Source: Saururus chinensis (taxonomy: Eukaryota; Streptophyta; Magnoliopsida; Piperales; Saururaceae). From it: 64,000 bases of DNA. The notes under the pieces are model-generated. The model had not been told where the DNA came from. It searched no databases and saw only the letters and a list, made by a program, of their open reading frames with translations. This document shows, piece after piece, positions 12,701 to 24,900 of this stretch. The stretch spans positions 5,828,001-5,892,000 of the forward strand of contig CP141150.1 in NCBI GenBank assembly GCA_035235625.1, given 5' to 3'. Position numbers and translations under genes: made by a program. How positions within the stretch are numbered: position 1 is the first letter of the stretch; every line of letters starts with the position of its first letter.

Positions 12701-13650
12701 CATTCAGCTCAGGAAATTTTCAACTTGACTACAAATGGTATACTTTCTTTTTTGAGAAATAATTTTTGAGCCAAATGCAGTGGTTAATTCGTTATTACAG
12801 AAAAAAAACATATAGAATTATTAGCAACCATGGGATTATTGTTCTTACTTTCATGATGATTGCACTATTGGTACAACCATAAGTTTGATTTGTTGTTCTA
12901 CGCTTTCTTCTTCATTTGCAAGGAAAGAAGACTCTGACCTAAAAAGTGAAAATAATTAACTGCAATGTATTTGAATGGGAGGTGATATAAGCGCAAGATG
13001 AGTAGGATAATTTGTAGCCCGCAGACTTCCAGTGTAGGCTTATTAACTTTTATTAATGAAATTGGAAATGTTATAACTATTTTAATTAATTCTAGTGATT
13101 GGATGCCATATTTTTTAATTTGGAATAATTGTTTTATTACAACTTTGTAACTCATTAATCTTTGCTACATCTTCATTTATGTAATGATATCTTAGTCCTC
13201 TAGTTGAATTATTGCTGTCACATTAACTTCTTAAGCTCTCTGTGTACAGAACATCCTTGGCCTTACTTATCTATGGAGAGACAATTGGAGCGGGTAATGT
13301 ACCATCAATGGAAATCTTTTCACAAGTGCTGGGATGCCTGAAGCTCCCTCTTGATGCATCATTGAGGAATATACTGGTAGAAAATCTTGGTATCAGCAGT
13401 GAAACTTCAAGACGTCCTAACATAAATTCTTTGTTAGATGGGTTTGGAGAATATGACCCTCGCTCTTTTTCTTTATTTGAGGTCAGTGACAAAATGCCTA
13501 CTCTATAGACCCTTGCCGTAATCATCAAACTGATATGAAATTCCTTAGTAAATTTTTCTAATGGAATTCAGGGAGCCGCTTCACTTGGAGTTGTTCTGTG
13601 TGTCACTTTTAATGAGACTCCCATTGTAGTTGATACCAGAAAATTTGTAA
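9784..13650 (+). pseudogene. MRL1: MRL1-like PPR protein pseudogene (3' exons with introns kept)
   Basis: Broken exons follow the order of MRL1, the chloroplast PPR protein that stabilises rbcL mRNA. Exons lie at about 9784-9929 (SQKAVKEAFQFVKLI), 10022-10137, 10268-10398 (NAGVEPNVSTYGALIDGYA), 10525-10708 (SGAVDRAFDVLA), 10783-10946 (GTPEVYTIAVNSC), 11134-11276 (ALIDAAGRAGKVN), 11435-11532 (KALELYEDIKAIKL), 12245-12350, 12443-12530, 12625-12736 and 13250-13650 (SQVLGCLKLPLDASLRN, DGFGEYDPRSFSL). In-frame stops lie at 9896, 10063, 10377, 10624, 11243 and 12295, and a one-base loss near 10562 shifts frame. Introns are present, so it is a decayed duplicate and not a retrocopy. The N-terminal region was not found. 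An intact MRL1 is expected elsewhere in the genome. Confidence 0.88.
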
Positions 13651-15417
13651 TTTGAACTTCAATGATTTCGGCCGACTCTAGCTTAAAATAGCTTAGGGGC
13701 TATTATACTCTGCAAGATTTTTGATTCTATCCTAATTATGGTTTAAATTATTGAAATCCTGTTTGTGTGTAGAAGGTTGGTTATTTTTTAATGGTTACCT
13801 CTTATAATGATTTGAGCATTGAAAAATGTGTCAAATAAATAAAATTTATTTTAAAAGTTCAAAATTACCTACTCTTTGTGGATTTTGTTTGATAGAGCTT
13901 GAATTTAAAAATATAATAGTATCAAGAATGTGCATATTCGAGTTCGGAAGAGAGAATTATATGAATTTAAAGTTTTAAAATTGGTTTTGACATAATATTT
14001 AAATTTATTTTAAAATTTTTTATTACTAATTGTAATTTATATTTAGCGGTGAATATTTAAAATTAATTCTATAAAATTCTACTTCTATTTCCAAAAATTC
14101 CAACACTCAAACAACTCTTTAGAATAAACTTTTGGGAGAAAATTTTGCCCACTTTCTATATACAAAAATAATTATGATAATTCAAGTCGAAATTAGGGAA
14201 ATTCAATAGAATTTTACATAAATTTTATATACAAACAGCCCCCAAGTATATAGCAAAGGGAAGCATTTCTTGTACACTGCTCTAACAATGAGCCAAGAGT
14301 GTAAAGAAGATATGTAAAATATTTATTTTTTAGATTGATTGTACACATGCTAGTATATATTAACATAAGTATATTTATATTAATGTGTATTAGTGTGTAT
14401 ATTGTCAATCTTAAAAATAAAGATTTTATATACATTTTTTGTACTCAGCTCACAGTGAGCATGGAACACAAAAAGTGTTTTCATGATAAAAATGTCGATA
14501 GTAGCTAGGTCTAAAGTGCACAACATTAACCTATGCCTAAAAAATGAAGCTACTTGAATTCCCAAATTTAAGAACCAAATCTTTCATTCAGATTCTTTAG
14601 CCAACCTCATCTGAGATGTGGTACGAAAGGGGCAAAGAAACATGGAAGAATTATGTGCACAACTTCTAGTAACAGTAAAAGCAACTTCTCGACCAAATAA
14701 GCGGTTGGCTCAGCTCATGATGCTTGAGAGATGTATGAAACTTGTTTAGCTATAAATTGTAAGTTTCGGCAATTTGACATATAAAGCGAGGGATAGTGAT
14801 GCTTTGGACATCTGATCTCTATCAATAAAGAAACAAGTGGTGATGCAATCTCCTGATTGCCTTAAAATGATGATACTAACAACATAGAGGTCTAAGCTTC
14901 TGACCAATTTGTAGGTATGCCCTTAAAAGTTCATATTTGTCTAATCATCTATGAAACAACGATTATACTGGTAAAATGAATGACTGTGTGACTGTGTCCA
15001 CACGGTACTGGATATCACTTAGCAGCAGACTCAGATTTCGTGTCCTGTTCTTTTATTTTACTGTTATCTACTTTCAGCCATTTGGGAAGGGAACAAGTTA
15101 GTTGTGCTACTTGTATTTTGTTCATACTTGTGTAACCTCTCTTTGTCTGGTCCTCCACGAAAAACGATTTGTAGAAAAATAAATTGTTCAGACATGGATA
15201 TCACTTGACAATAGGCTTAGATTTCGTGTTATCTTATGTTACTGTCAACAACTTGTCTACTTCAGCCATTTGTGAAAGGAACATGGTGCTACTGATACTT
15301 CCCGCTGTTATGGGCTACTAAGGAAAAATAAATTAAAATTGGTGAATGATTTCATTATCAAACCAAATGAGCAAATGGATCCGAATGCTATCCTCTCATC
15401 TTCTTTAAGGAAGATAG
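13651..15417. other. AT-rich spacer, no gene seen
   Basis: Low-GC sequence with several short inverted and direct matches (for example around 14280-14480) that may be old MITE debris. No coding frame with recognisable domains. Confidence 0.5.
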
Positions 15418-15573
15418 TGATATTGTTACACCTTATTTCATTATACTATAAGTTTATGCCACTTATGATTACATAAGAAAAAGTAATACTTATGTTGTTA
15501 GGTGGGCCTACTTTCTCTATCTAATTAAAAGTGGTGTAAGACTTATAGTATAAAAAAAATGGGTGTAGGAATA
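15418..15573. mobile_element. MITE (copy 1 of a pair)
   Basis: A compact foldback. The first about 45 bases (TACACC, then TATACTATAAG, then a CACT end) are repeated in reverse complement at the other end. Outer flanks read GTGA/TATTG and GAATA/TCATTTT. It shares its TACACC-containing end with the element at 15686. Superfamily not assigned. Confidence 0.7.
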
Positions 15574-15685
15574 TCATTTTCTCTTTTTTAAAGAATTAAA
15601 AGGAGGAAGCTATGCAGAACGTGATTTTATTTTGCATTTTAAATAAGTGGGTTAACAAGACAAACTCTGATTTTAAAAAGAAGTT

Positions 15686-15831
15686 GATATTTTTACTCTA
15701 TTTTTTCTACACCATAAGCCATAATTTAGGGAAAAGTAAATTTACATGTTGTCAAATGTGACTCACCTTCTTTATTCAATCATAGGTAGAGTAAAACTTT
15801 TGGTGTAGAAAAAGTAAAGAATATCATTTTC
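15686..15831. mobile_element. MITE (copy 2 of a pair)
   Basis: Inverted ends: TATTTTTACTCTATTTTTTC plus TACACC on the left, and GGTGTAGAAAAAGTAAAGAA on the right. Size and ends resemble the copy at 15418-15573, about 110 bases upstream, and both are followed by TCATTTT. Confidence 0.65.
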
Positions 15832-16179
15832 CGTTTTAAAAATATTGGTTGGGTGTCTAGCAAAAGGGACTAGGGAGTGACTGTCTCTTTTCCGTTTAAG
15901 CTCTGCTTCCCTCAATCTTGACCATACCCGTGCTATAAAAAAATAAAAGAAAAGAAAGAAATCTTAACCAAAGTTTTGTTGGATTGCGGGGTTGAATGGG
16001 ATGAGTGTATGATTGGTGGATTGGAACTCTAGATCTTCAATTAATGATCCACATGATCATCTTAAGCACTGTATGAAATCCTACTTTCGGTTTTGGCTGG
16101 CTCATTTCCTTCAATTTTAGTTCAAGGGTAAATGTCATCGATATCTAGTGTTAGTGATCACAAAGAGGATTTATTTGGG

Positions 16180-16568
16180 TCAGCGTATTGTCATGGGGTA
16201 GTGAAGCGGACTATCTGTGATATGTGCTAAGGCGCACATACGCGTAAAAATATTGTATATTAAGTGTGTATGCATTGCAGGAACTACCCATAGTATTGCA
16301 CACCTTGTATGCAGGTGTTGCAAGGAAAGCACGTAACATTGTACAACATGTGTTTTTGTTACAATATTTATTTATGCAACTATGTGCGCATCGTTACATG
16401 CATTCTGTGTAACATTATGGGCCTTCCCCGCAACGCTTGCATACAAGATGTGCAACACCATGGGCAGTTCCCGCAATACATACACACTTAGTATATAACA
16501 CTTCCACCGTGTGTGCCCCAGCACGTGTCACAGATAGTCCGCTTCGCTACCCCGTGATAGTATGGCAT
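16180..16568. mobile_element. Foldback MITE with long terminal inverted repeats
   Basis: The left end GGGGTAGTGAAGCGGACTAT and the right end (reverse complement GGGGTAGCGAAGCGGACTAT) belong to terminal repeats of about 45 bases. Nearly all differences between the two are transitions. The interior holds several CGC/GCA-rich copies of short motifs and no believable coding frame. Confidence 0.75.
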
Positions 16569-16596
16569 GAGACTATGCATATTAGCTTCTTTTATA

Positions 16597-16736
16597 CTCC
16601 TTTCGTCTCACATTAATAACTTCATTTAGTTTTTCAAAGTGATCTTCATTATTAATTCTATTTGGTTTTTTAAAATGAACTAAAATCAATTCATTTTGAA
16701 AAACTAAATAAAATTATTAATGTAGGATAAAATGAA
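16597..16736. mobile_element. Stowaway-like MITE
   Basis: Starts CTCCTTTCGTCTCACATTAA after TA and ends in the reverse complement form TTATTAATGTAGGATAAAAT. Arms of about 40 bases surround a short centre. TA flank and CTCC-type ends fit Tc1/mariner-derived Stowaway elements; other family copies lie at 28444 and 30284. Confidence 0.65.
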
Positions 16737-17438
16737 TATTTAATTGCAACTTAGATAAATGTCAATAGATATAAATATAACTTATTTTTAATCCTATAAT
16801 CAAGTGAAATTTTTTCTTTCAAAAAATGTTAATTTATAATTTTATAATTAAGTGGTTATTAAGGATGGAAAAATATTCTTCTCATGGTAACTGTTTTAGA
16901 AGTCCATTTCTTTGATAAATTTGGAAGTCTAAATTACTATAATAAGTTTTTGTAGTGGTATTTACTTGAACATGCAAGATATAACAACAACCCTTTATCT
17001 AATTAAAAATTCTTCTAATAATTGTTTTAATTGCTTTTGCAATGGAGAAATTATCTAATGGAACTGTTGTACAAGCCAAGTGGTACATAAGTCTATTCAT
17101 TGTTTAACATGTTTTAATATTTTTTATGTATACCTATCCACAATAACCATTGGTAGAATGATTCTACTAGATACTTTCTCTTTGCAAGGATTGCAGTAAA
17201 CATCGCTTGTTGTCATAGTTACTACAAAGCACAATATTCAAAATCTGCCAAAGCACATTTTAACAATTTTAGGGGTGTTGCACAATCAAAATTGTATGGC
17301 TCAAAAGCATTCGAGCCATTTATGTGGGCATATGCGGGACCAATATAAATGTAACATGTGAAAAAAGTTAATATGCGCACATATATACATGTGCTCGACT
17401 TTTGTGGGCACCACACCCTGATGCTCCTCTTGTCAAAA
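16737..17438. other. AT-rich spacer, no gene seen
   Basis: No coding frame, repeat array or clear mobile element end was found. Confidence 0.5.
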
Positions 17439-17649
17439 GAGTTTTTAATATTCCCTACTCACCATGAACTTAGCGTAAGGAATACTCTTGGGCCGTTCAT
17501 ATATGAGATCAATGACACATATAATAGCTCATATTAGTGTTAGTGATATTGATGTTAACATGTACTAACATATGCGATGTCAATTTTAAAATATAAAAAA
17601 ATTGTCCTTAGGCATTTTGGCTCATTATGAGTAGGGAACATAAAAAACT
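17439..17649. mobile_element. MITE with GAGTTTTT ends
   Basis: Inverted ends of about 28 bases: left GAGTTTTTAATATTCCCTAC and right (reverse complement) GAGTTTTTTATGTTCCCTAC, both continuing into TCA..ATGA. About 210 bp, no coding capacity. Target duplication not clear. Confidence 0.65.
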
Positions 17650-17734
17650 CTTGCATCCAATTTTACCCTATTTGACAATTACAAAGCGGATGCATCTAGC
17701 TTGACCGGACGAGAGCCCTATGACCGGCCCAAGT

Positions 17735-18350
<616 letters not shown>

Positions 18351-18358
18351 GCCCAAGT

Positions 18359-18915
18359 GCTTGAACATAATTCATAAGGCGGCATTAACAATAGGAACGA
18401 GTGACCTTATGTACCGTATATCGAAGCCTTGTATATGCTCGTCACAAAGAGAACGGGTCAGAAAATTTTTTCCTGCAAGGCACCACCTCGGCGAGAAAAC
18501 TGTCGACAGATGGAACTTATTCCTTGTATGGATAACCTGGTTGGGGGGCTTAGAATATGCCGCCATATAAACTTAGCCGTTTGGCAGTTAGTGCTTCCCA
18601 TAACAAAGGATGAGTGAGGTCAGCCATGGCTGGGGAAGCTCAACTTGTAGAAGTGACTGCCTGCTCAAGATCACTTACCTCCCGTAAAACAAACTGGTAA
18701 AAAAATGGGCTCCATTGTTTATCCTCATCTTGCCACTGCAAGCTGCCAAACCCATAAATACCAGGCCGGCAGCTGCTGCCCCAGGACATATCGAGGCTGG
18801 CTTTCTGTCCCCACTCGCCGCTTCCACTTTCTTTCTATCATTGCCGTTGCCTGAAAGCATGGTTGCCCAGTAACGTTTATGAGTAAAGGTCGAAGAGAGG
18901 GTTCAGGTCTTGAGA
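18359..18915 (+). promoter_or_regulatory. 5' flank of the alpha-mannosidase gene
   Basis: This 557-base gap between the hAT target site and the start codon must hold the mannosidase promoter and leader. A CATATAAAC element near 18563 is a possible TATA box, about 350 bases from the ATG. It is weak evidence, and no other motif was singled out. The hAT insertion ends less than 600 bases upstream of the coding start. Confidence 0.4.
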
Positions 18916-21900
18916 ATGGGGAGAAAGCCAGCCATGGCTTTGCTTTATGCCGTGTGGGTGGTATTTTTGGCTGCTGGAGTTGAAGGTGCATATATCAAGT
19001 ACAATACTGGAGGTGGGCCTGTGGAGGGGAAGCTGAACGTTCATCTGGTTCCACATTCTCATGATGATGTTGGGTGGTTGAAGACCGTGGATCAGTACTA
19101 CGTGGGATCAAACAACAGCATTCAGGTTAGTCACATTCTGTTGTTTTCAATTCATTTCAGTTTTTTTTTTCTAAAAAATTTTATGTTTTTTTTGTTCATT
19201 CAATTTTTTTCTGGAGCAGGGTGCATGTGTTGAAAATACTCTGGACTCGGTGGTTACAGCTTTGCTCCGAGATTCCAACAGGAAGTTTGTATTCGTCGAA
19301 CAGGTAGATGATCACTGTATTCAAACACATAAATTCACATCTAGGTATGCAGAATGTGGATATTGTAGTCAAAATTTCTCATTGGCCTTCCTTCAATTGT
19401 ATTCTTTTATCAACGGGATGATGATATTCAAATTCAATTGGCTTCTTGTCAGTTCAGTTTTTCACTTGCGTGTATGCTACTTCATTTGTCAAACTGCTGA
19501 GTCGTTCATAGTTTGACAAATGATCAGCAGTTTGACAAATGAAGGAGGCGTCCAATCAAATTGATACAATAGATTATTAAATAAATGTGAGGGAGTAAAT
19601 TATCGGTTAAATTGTTTGTATTAACTCATTTTGCTTGACCATAAGTTGTATGTGGGAACAATTTCTACTTTAAATGTGTCTTTATAAGGAGTCTCGTAAA
19701 TCTTCTCTTGTATTAAATTTATATCTCGTTTATGCTCGGAGTTTATCTTTCAAGGAAGATAGAAATAGACAATGAATGCGCAGTTAATGTTTTCTGTAGG
19801 CCTTTTTCCAACGATGGTGGAGAGATCAAAGTGAAGAAATACAAGAATTGGTGAGGAAACTGGTGGATTCCAGCCAGTTAGAATTTATGTAGGTGCTGTT
19901 TAAGCTCTTTTATCCCTTTCCCTTCCTTTTTCATGTAAAAAATTAAATTAAAGGAGTTGTTCTTACAGCATAGTTAATTTGTGTTTCGAATGTTATCTCA
20001 GAAATGGTGGTTGGTGCATGCATGATGAAGCAGGCAGCCATTACATTGACATGATTGATCAAACAACTCTTGGCCATCTCATGATTAAGGCGCAATTTAA
20101 TGTGACGCCTCGTGCTGGATGGCAGATTGATCCTTTTGGGCACTCTGCTGTGCAAGCTTACTTACTTGGAGCTGAGGTTTTCATTTCTCAAAATACTTGT
20201 ATATAGATTTGAGATACCGTAGTACTAATGTCACTTGGTTTTGCGGAGGCTTAATTACTTGTTTAAGGTTTTTTCCCCTTCTACCTAATAATACTGTCAC
20301 CGGGCAATGAAGTGAGTACTTTATGTCTTTATTTGTTAATATTCCTTTCATAAGGTGCTTCTACATATTGATTGCTTCTTTCTTCTGTAGCTTGGTTTCG
20401 ATTCTCTGCATTTTGCAAGGATTGACTATCAGGACCGGATGAAACGCAAGGTAGACAAATCTCTTGAAGTAATATGGCGTGGGTCAAAGACTTTTGGTTC
20501 GTCATCTCAGGTATGAGAGTGTTATTCTTAATTTAAATATTTCAATTTTTTTGGAGTTTTCTGGATTTCTTCTGACACCACACTTCCTTCAGATCTTCAC
20601 TAATGCCTTTCCCGTCCATTATAGCCCTCCAAATGGTTTCAATTTTGAAGTGGATGTTGACTCCATACCAGTCCAGGTACCTATCTGAATGAAGGGGAAT
20701 CCCATTTCATTTATATTTACTTTTTTTGTTACAACTTCCTCGTGATATACATGTTATGTTGATAATGATAAAACAATTGCAGGATGATCCTCTTTTGTTT
20801 GACTACAATGTTGAACAACGTGTGAACGATTTCGTAAATGCTGCCATGAATCAAGTACAGCCAAGTATCTGAGACTAAGATATTATATTTTAGATTTGGT
20901 AATGGGATTCTTAGTTCATAGAAGATTGTTCTCATTCTTCATCTGCCCTGATAGGCAAATGTGACAAGGACAAACCATATCATGTGGACAATGGGTGACG
21001 ATTTCCGGTACCAATATGCAGAAACCTGGTATAAACAAATGGATAAGTTAATCCACTATGTTAACAAGGTATATTTGTTTAGTCATTCAGATAGCCAGTA
21101 AGTCATTTTTATTTTTTCATAAGGCATAGGTATCAGAACAAAAATTAGAAGTTAATTATATTGACTAAGCCATATGAAGATGCAGTGATACAGGTTTTTC
21201 TTTTATGCTTTTATTGCTTATTTATTATTCAAGAATGCACACCTAACCTAGTTTGAGTATTGCAGGATGGTCGGGTTAATGCATTCTATTCTACTCCAAC
21301 TTTGTACACTGATTTTAAACATTCAGCAAATGAGTCCTGGCCTCTGAAAACTGATGACTACTTTCCGTGAGTGACCTTCACATTTCTCTTGCATAAATTG
21401 ACACTATTTTATAAAGGGGGGATAATTCAATTATTGATCACATACAACATCTAGAGTTTCACACTAATCCTTCTTCAGGGTTTGGATTAAAAAACTAAGT
21501 CCAGTTCGTATATTATTTGATTGTAGGTTCTGTCTTAATGGGTGTCCTTGCATATGCTAAGTTAGGATTTCATTTTCCCTTGTTCTCTAACGCAATGACT
21601 TATACTGCTAACAAAATTTCTTATAAACAATCATAGATATGCAGATTCAGAAAATGCCTATTGGACGGGCTATTTTACTAGTCGCCCGTCATTTAAGGGA
21701 TATATACGTGAGCTTAGTGGATATTATATGGTGAGTTGCTTTTTTGGTCTAGCTATAAGCTCTCAAACTTAAAAATGGCTACTAAAAAAAATTTGAATGC
21801 TGTGTAGGCATCAAGACAAGTGGAATTTCTTGTTGGAAGAGAATCCTCTGGACCAAACACATTTAGTTTGGGAGATGCTCTGGGAATTGCCCAACATCAC

Positions 21901-24900
21901 GATGCTGTTACTGGGACAGCCAAACAGCATACTACCAATGATTATGTCAAACGTCTTTCAATTGGAGCTTCTGAGGTTGACAGCTGGCAATAGCTTGTTC
22001 AAATTTTTTGTATCTGATTTTCCTTTGGGTCTTCTCATGTTTTGACCTTCATATATTTTTTTCATCACTTGAATTTTCAGTCAGAACTGACAGTGAATTT
22101 AGCTTTGTCACGCCTTACTGATTCAAATTCAAGCAGTCATGGGACCAATTATTTAGCTTCAGTAAAATTCAGTCAGGTCAATCTTCATCAATCTATCTCC
22201 CAAACTCTTTCTACACTCAACTTAACAAAGCAGTATCCTATTTGTTAATGCATAGTGAGAAAAAAGTGCATTGTTTAATTTCAGCTTCTCCATATATGTG
22301 ACCAGTCTACTTCTGTATATAGTTTCAGAAGATTTTAGTTATGTAAAAATTTTGAACAGTAGTTTTGTTCTGCTTCATTTCAGTGCCCCTTGCTTAATAT
22401 AAGCTATTGCCCCCTAACAGAGGATGAAATTCCAGAAGGAAAGAACTTAGTAAGAAGGCTTTCACCTATATAGTTGTTTTGCTAGCTACATATATTTGCA
22501 AACAGCTTGTCAAAAAAGACAATTTCTGTCAAGATTAGCGGGAAAATGTCAAGTTCACTTATTAGCTTTTTCACTGTCTACTATAGACAAGTTATTCATA
22601 ATATATATCTCGTAGAATGGATATTTATTGTGAAGGGTGTTCATACATTAAATAATTATATTTTCTCATTCTTCTTTTAGGTTGTGGTGGCATACAATCC
22701 TCTAGGCTGGGCTCAGAAGAACATAATCAGAATTCCAGTGAGTACAATCTTACGCTGATACTTGTTGTTAGAAACCGTAAAAATCACTTTTTTGTTGCAT
22801 AAATAAACACAGAGTTTAATTTTGACACTGAACCTTGGTTTTCCTATTTTTGTGGTAAAAAAAATTAATCTTTTTCTACTATAATTTCTTTACTAGGTCA
22901 ATCATGATGATCTCATTGTACGAGATTCTAGTGGAAATACTCTGGAAATGCAATATATAAAGATTGATAATGCTACTAGTAATTTGAGAAGTTTCTATAT
23001 GGAAGCTTACCTGGGAGCATCATCAAAAGCTCCACAATATTGGCTTTTATTTGAGGCGTCGGTACCACCACTTGGATGGAACACCTTTTTTATTTCGAAA
23101 GCTGCTGAAAAAGGTATATTTGATATTATAAATCATAGTACATTTTCACATATGTTGCTAACAAATGAAACTTTATACGTTTATAAACTCTGCATATCTT
23201 CTGAGTGAAAGATCTGACTTTTTTTATTGCATGAATTTCTTCTAGTTTTTGTTAGTAACAAAAAAAAAACAAATTCTATTTCAAATCTAACAAACTATAG
23301 ATAAACTGCTATAGATCGGAAGGGGAAAGCCTATATCTTGGACATGGTTTTGGCAAAAAATGACACAGTGGAGGTTGGGCCTGGTCATCTGAAGATGTCT
23401 TTCTCATTAACATCTGGCCAACTTGTGCGCATGACTAATAACAAGACTGGTGTAAGTTGCGTTGTCTTCTCAAAAAAGTCCAATTATGTTTTGTACACCT
23501 TTTCTGTGATTCAATGAATAAGTAACTATATAAAGGGAATGCTAAGACAACATTATTCATAGTTTAGGAATAGGATCTGGTATCATATTTTGTAGTTAGC
23601 TTATCAGATGACTATCTGAAATCCTTAGTATTTGTTACAATTTACAGGCAGATGTACCCATACAGCAAAGTTATTTGTGGTATATTTCGAGTATTGGTGA
23701 TGAAGAGGACTCACAAGTATGTATCTGTTATTGTGAAAAAATCATAAATCTGACACTTAATTTTGTTGAAAACGTTATTAATATATCCAATCTATTTTCT
23801 TACACTGGCATAGTTAGTTGTAACAACATGTGTGTGATTTATGTTTTTCCCAAGGCATCTGGTGCATACATTTTTCGACCTACTGATTCGCCTCCAATAG
23901 TTGCTTCCAGATCGGTAATTTTTATTTTCAATTAGTTATATTCTGTATCGATTGATCTACAGTATTCTATGGGCTCTTCTAGAACTTGCTTTGAAGATAA
24001 GATACTTTTTTATAGAAATAAAAGGCTGCAAAATTTTCTTTTAATAACGCATAGAAATTTTGAATGAAGTTATCTTGAAACATCAGATGAGTAATCTTGT
24101 TTGGAAATGTACTAGTCAGTGTTTCCAATTCTGACAATAACTCGTTAAAATTAATTTGACTATAGGTACCACTGAATATTGTGCGTGGAAACCTTGTTGA
24201 TGAAATTCATCAACAGTTCAATTCATGGATATATCAGGTTATAATCAGATTCATGTGAACTCAAGTGTCAAGTCTATGCAAAATGTGGTGTTTATTTTAA
24301 TGTATTCAAATAATCATCTTTCAGTTTTGTAAAAATGCTTTTATTAGTTTTTCAATCTTTTTAACAAGGACTTTCAATATTTCATTAATGTCCAGGTGAC
24401 TAGGCTTTACAGAGACAAGGGCCATGCAGAAATTGAATTTACTGTTAGTCTCTTGAAATACCTCCATTGAGTACCATAAACTCATATCTTGGTTGCTTGA
24501 GTTCAATTATTTTGTTACTTATTTTGAAATTTTTTGGAAATGAAGATTGGGCCAATACCTACTGATGATGGTCTTGGGAAAGAAGTCATCACCAGGATGA
24601 CAGCAAATATGGCCACAAATAAGACATTCTATACAGATTCTAACGGCAGGGATTTTTTAAAACGGGTAGTCTCAGAAATCCTAATCTGAATCTAAATTGC
24701 AGAGTAAACAATGTTGAATATGTTACTTTAAATCTTACTCTCTTGCTGTCCATGTCTTCAATCTTGATGGTTGGTATCAGGTGAGGGACTACAGGTCAGA
24801 CTGGTCTCTTGATGTGCATCAACCAGTAGCTGGAAATTATTATCCGGTGAGTATTTTTTCAGTTATATCACTGAAACACGCACTAGGTTACATTACTGTT

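Noticed and set aside
16309-16491. 60-codon frame in a foldback element
   Set aside because: Cysteine-rich by chance from GCA/TGC repeats inside a MITE; no similarity recognised.
18910-18915. In-frame TTG codon two codons before the mannosidase ATG as start
   Set aside because: Plant nuclear genes start at ATG; the ATG at 18916 leads straight into a good signal peptide.
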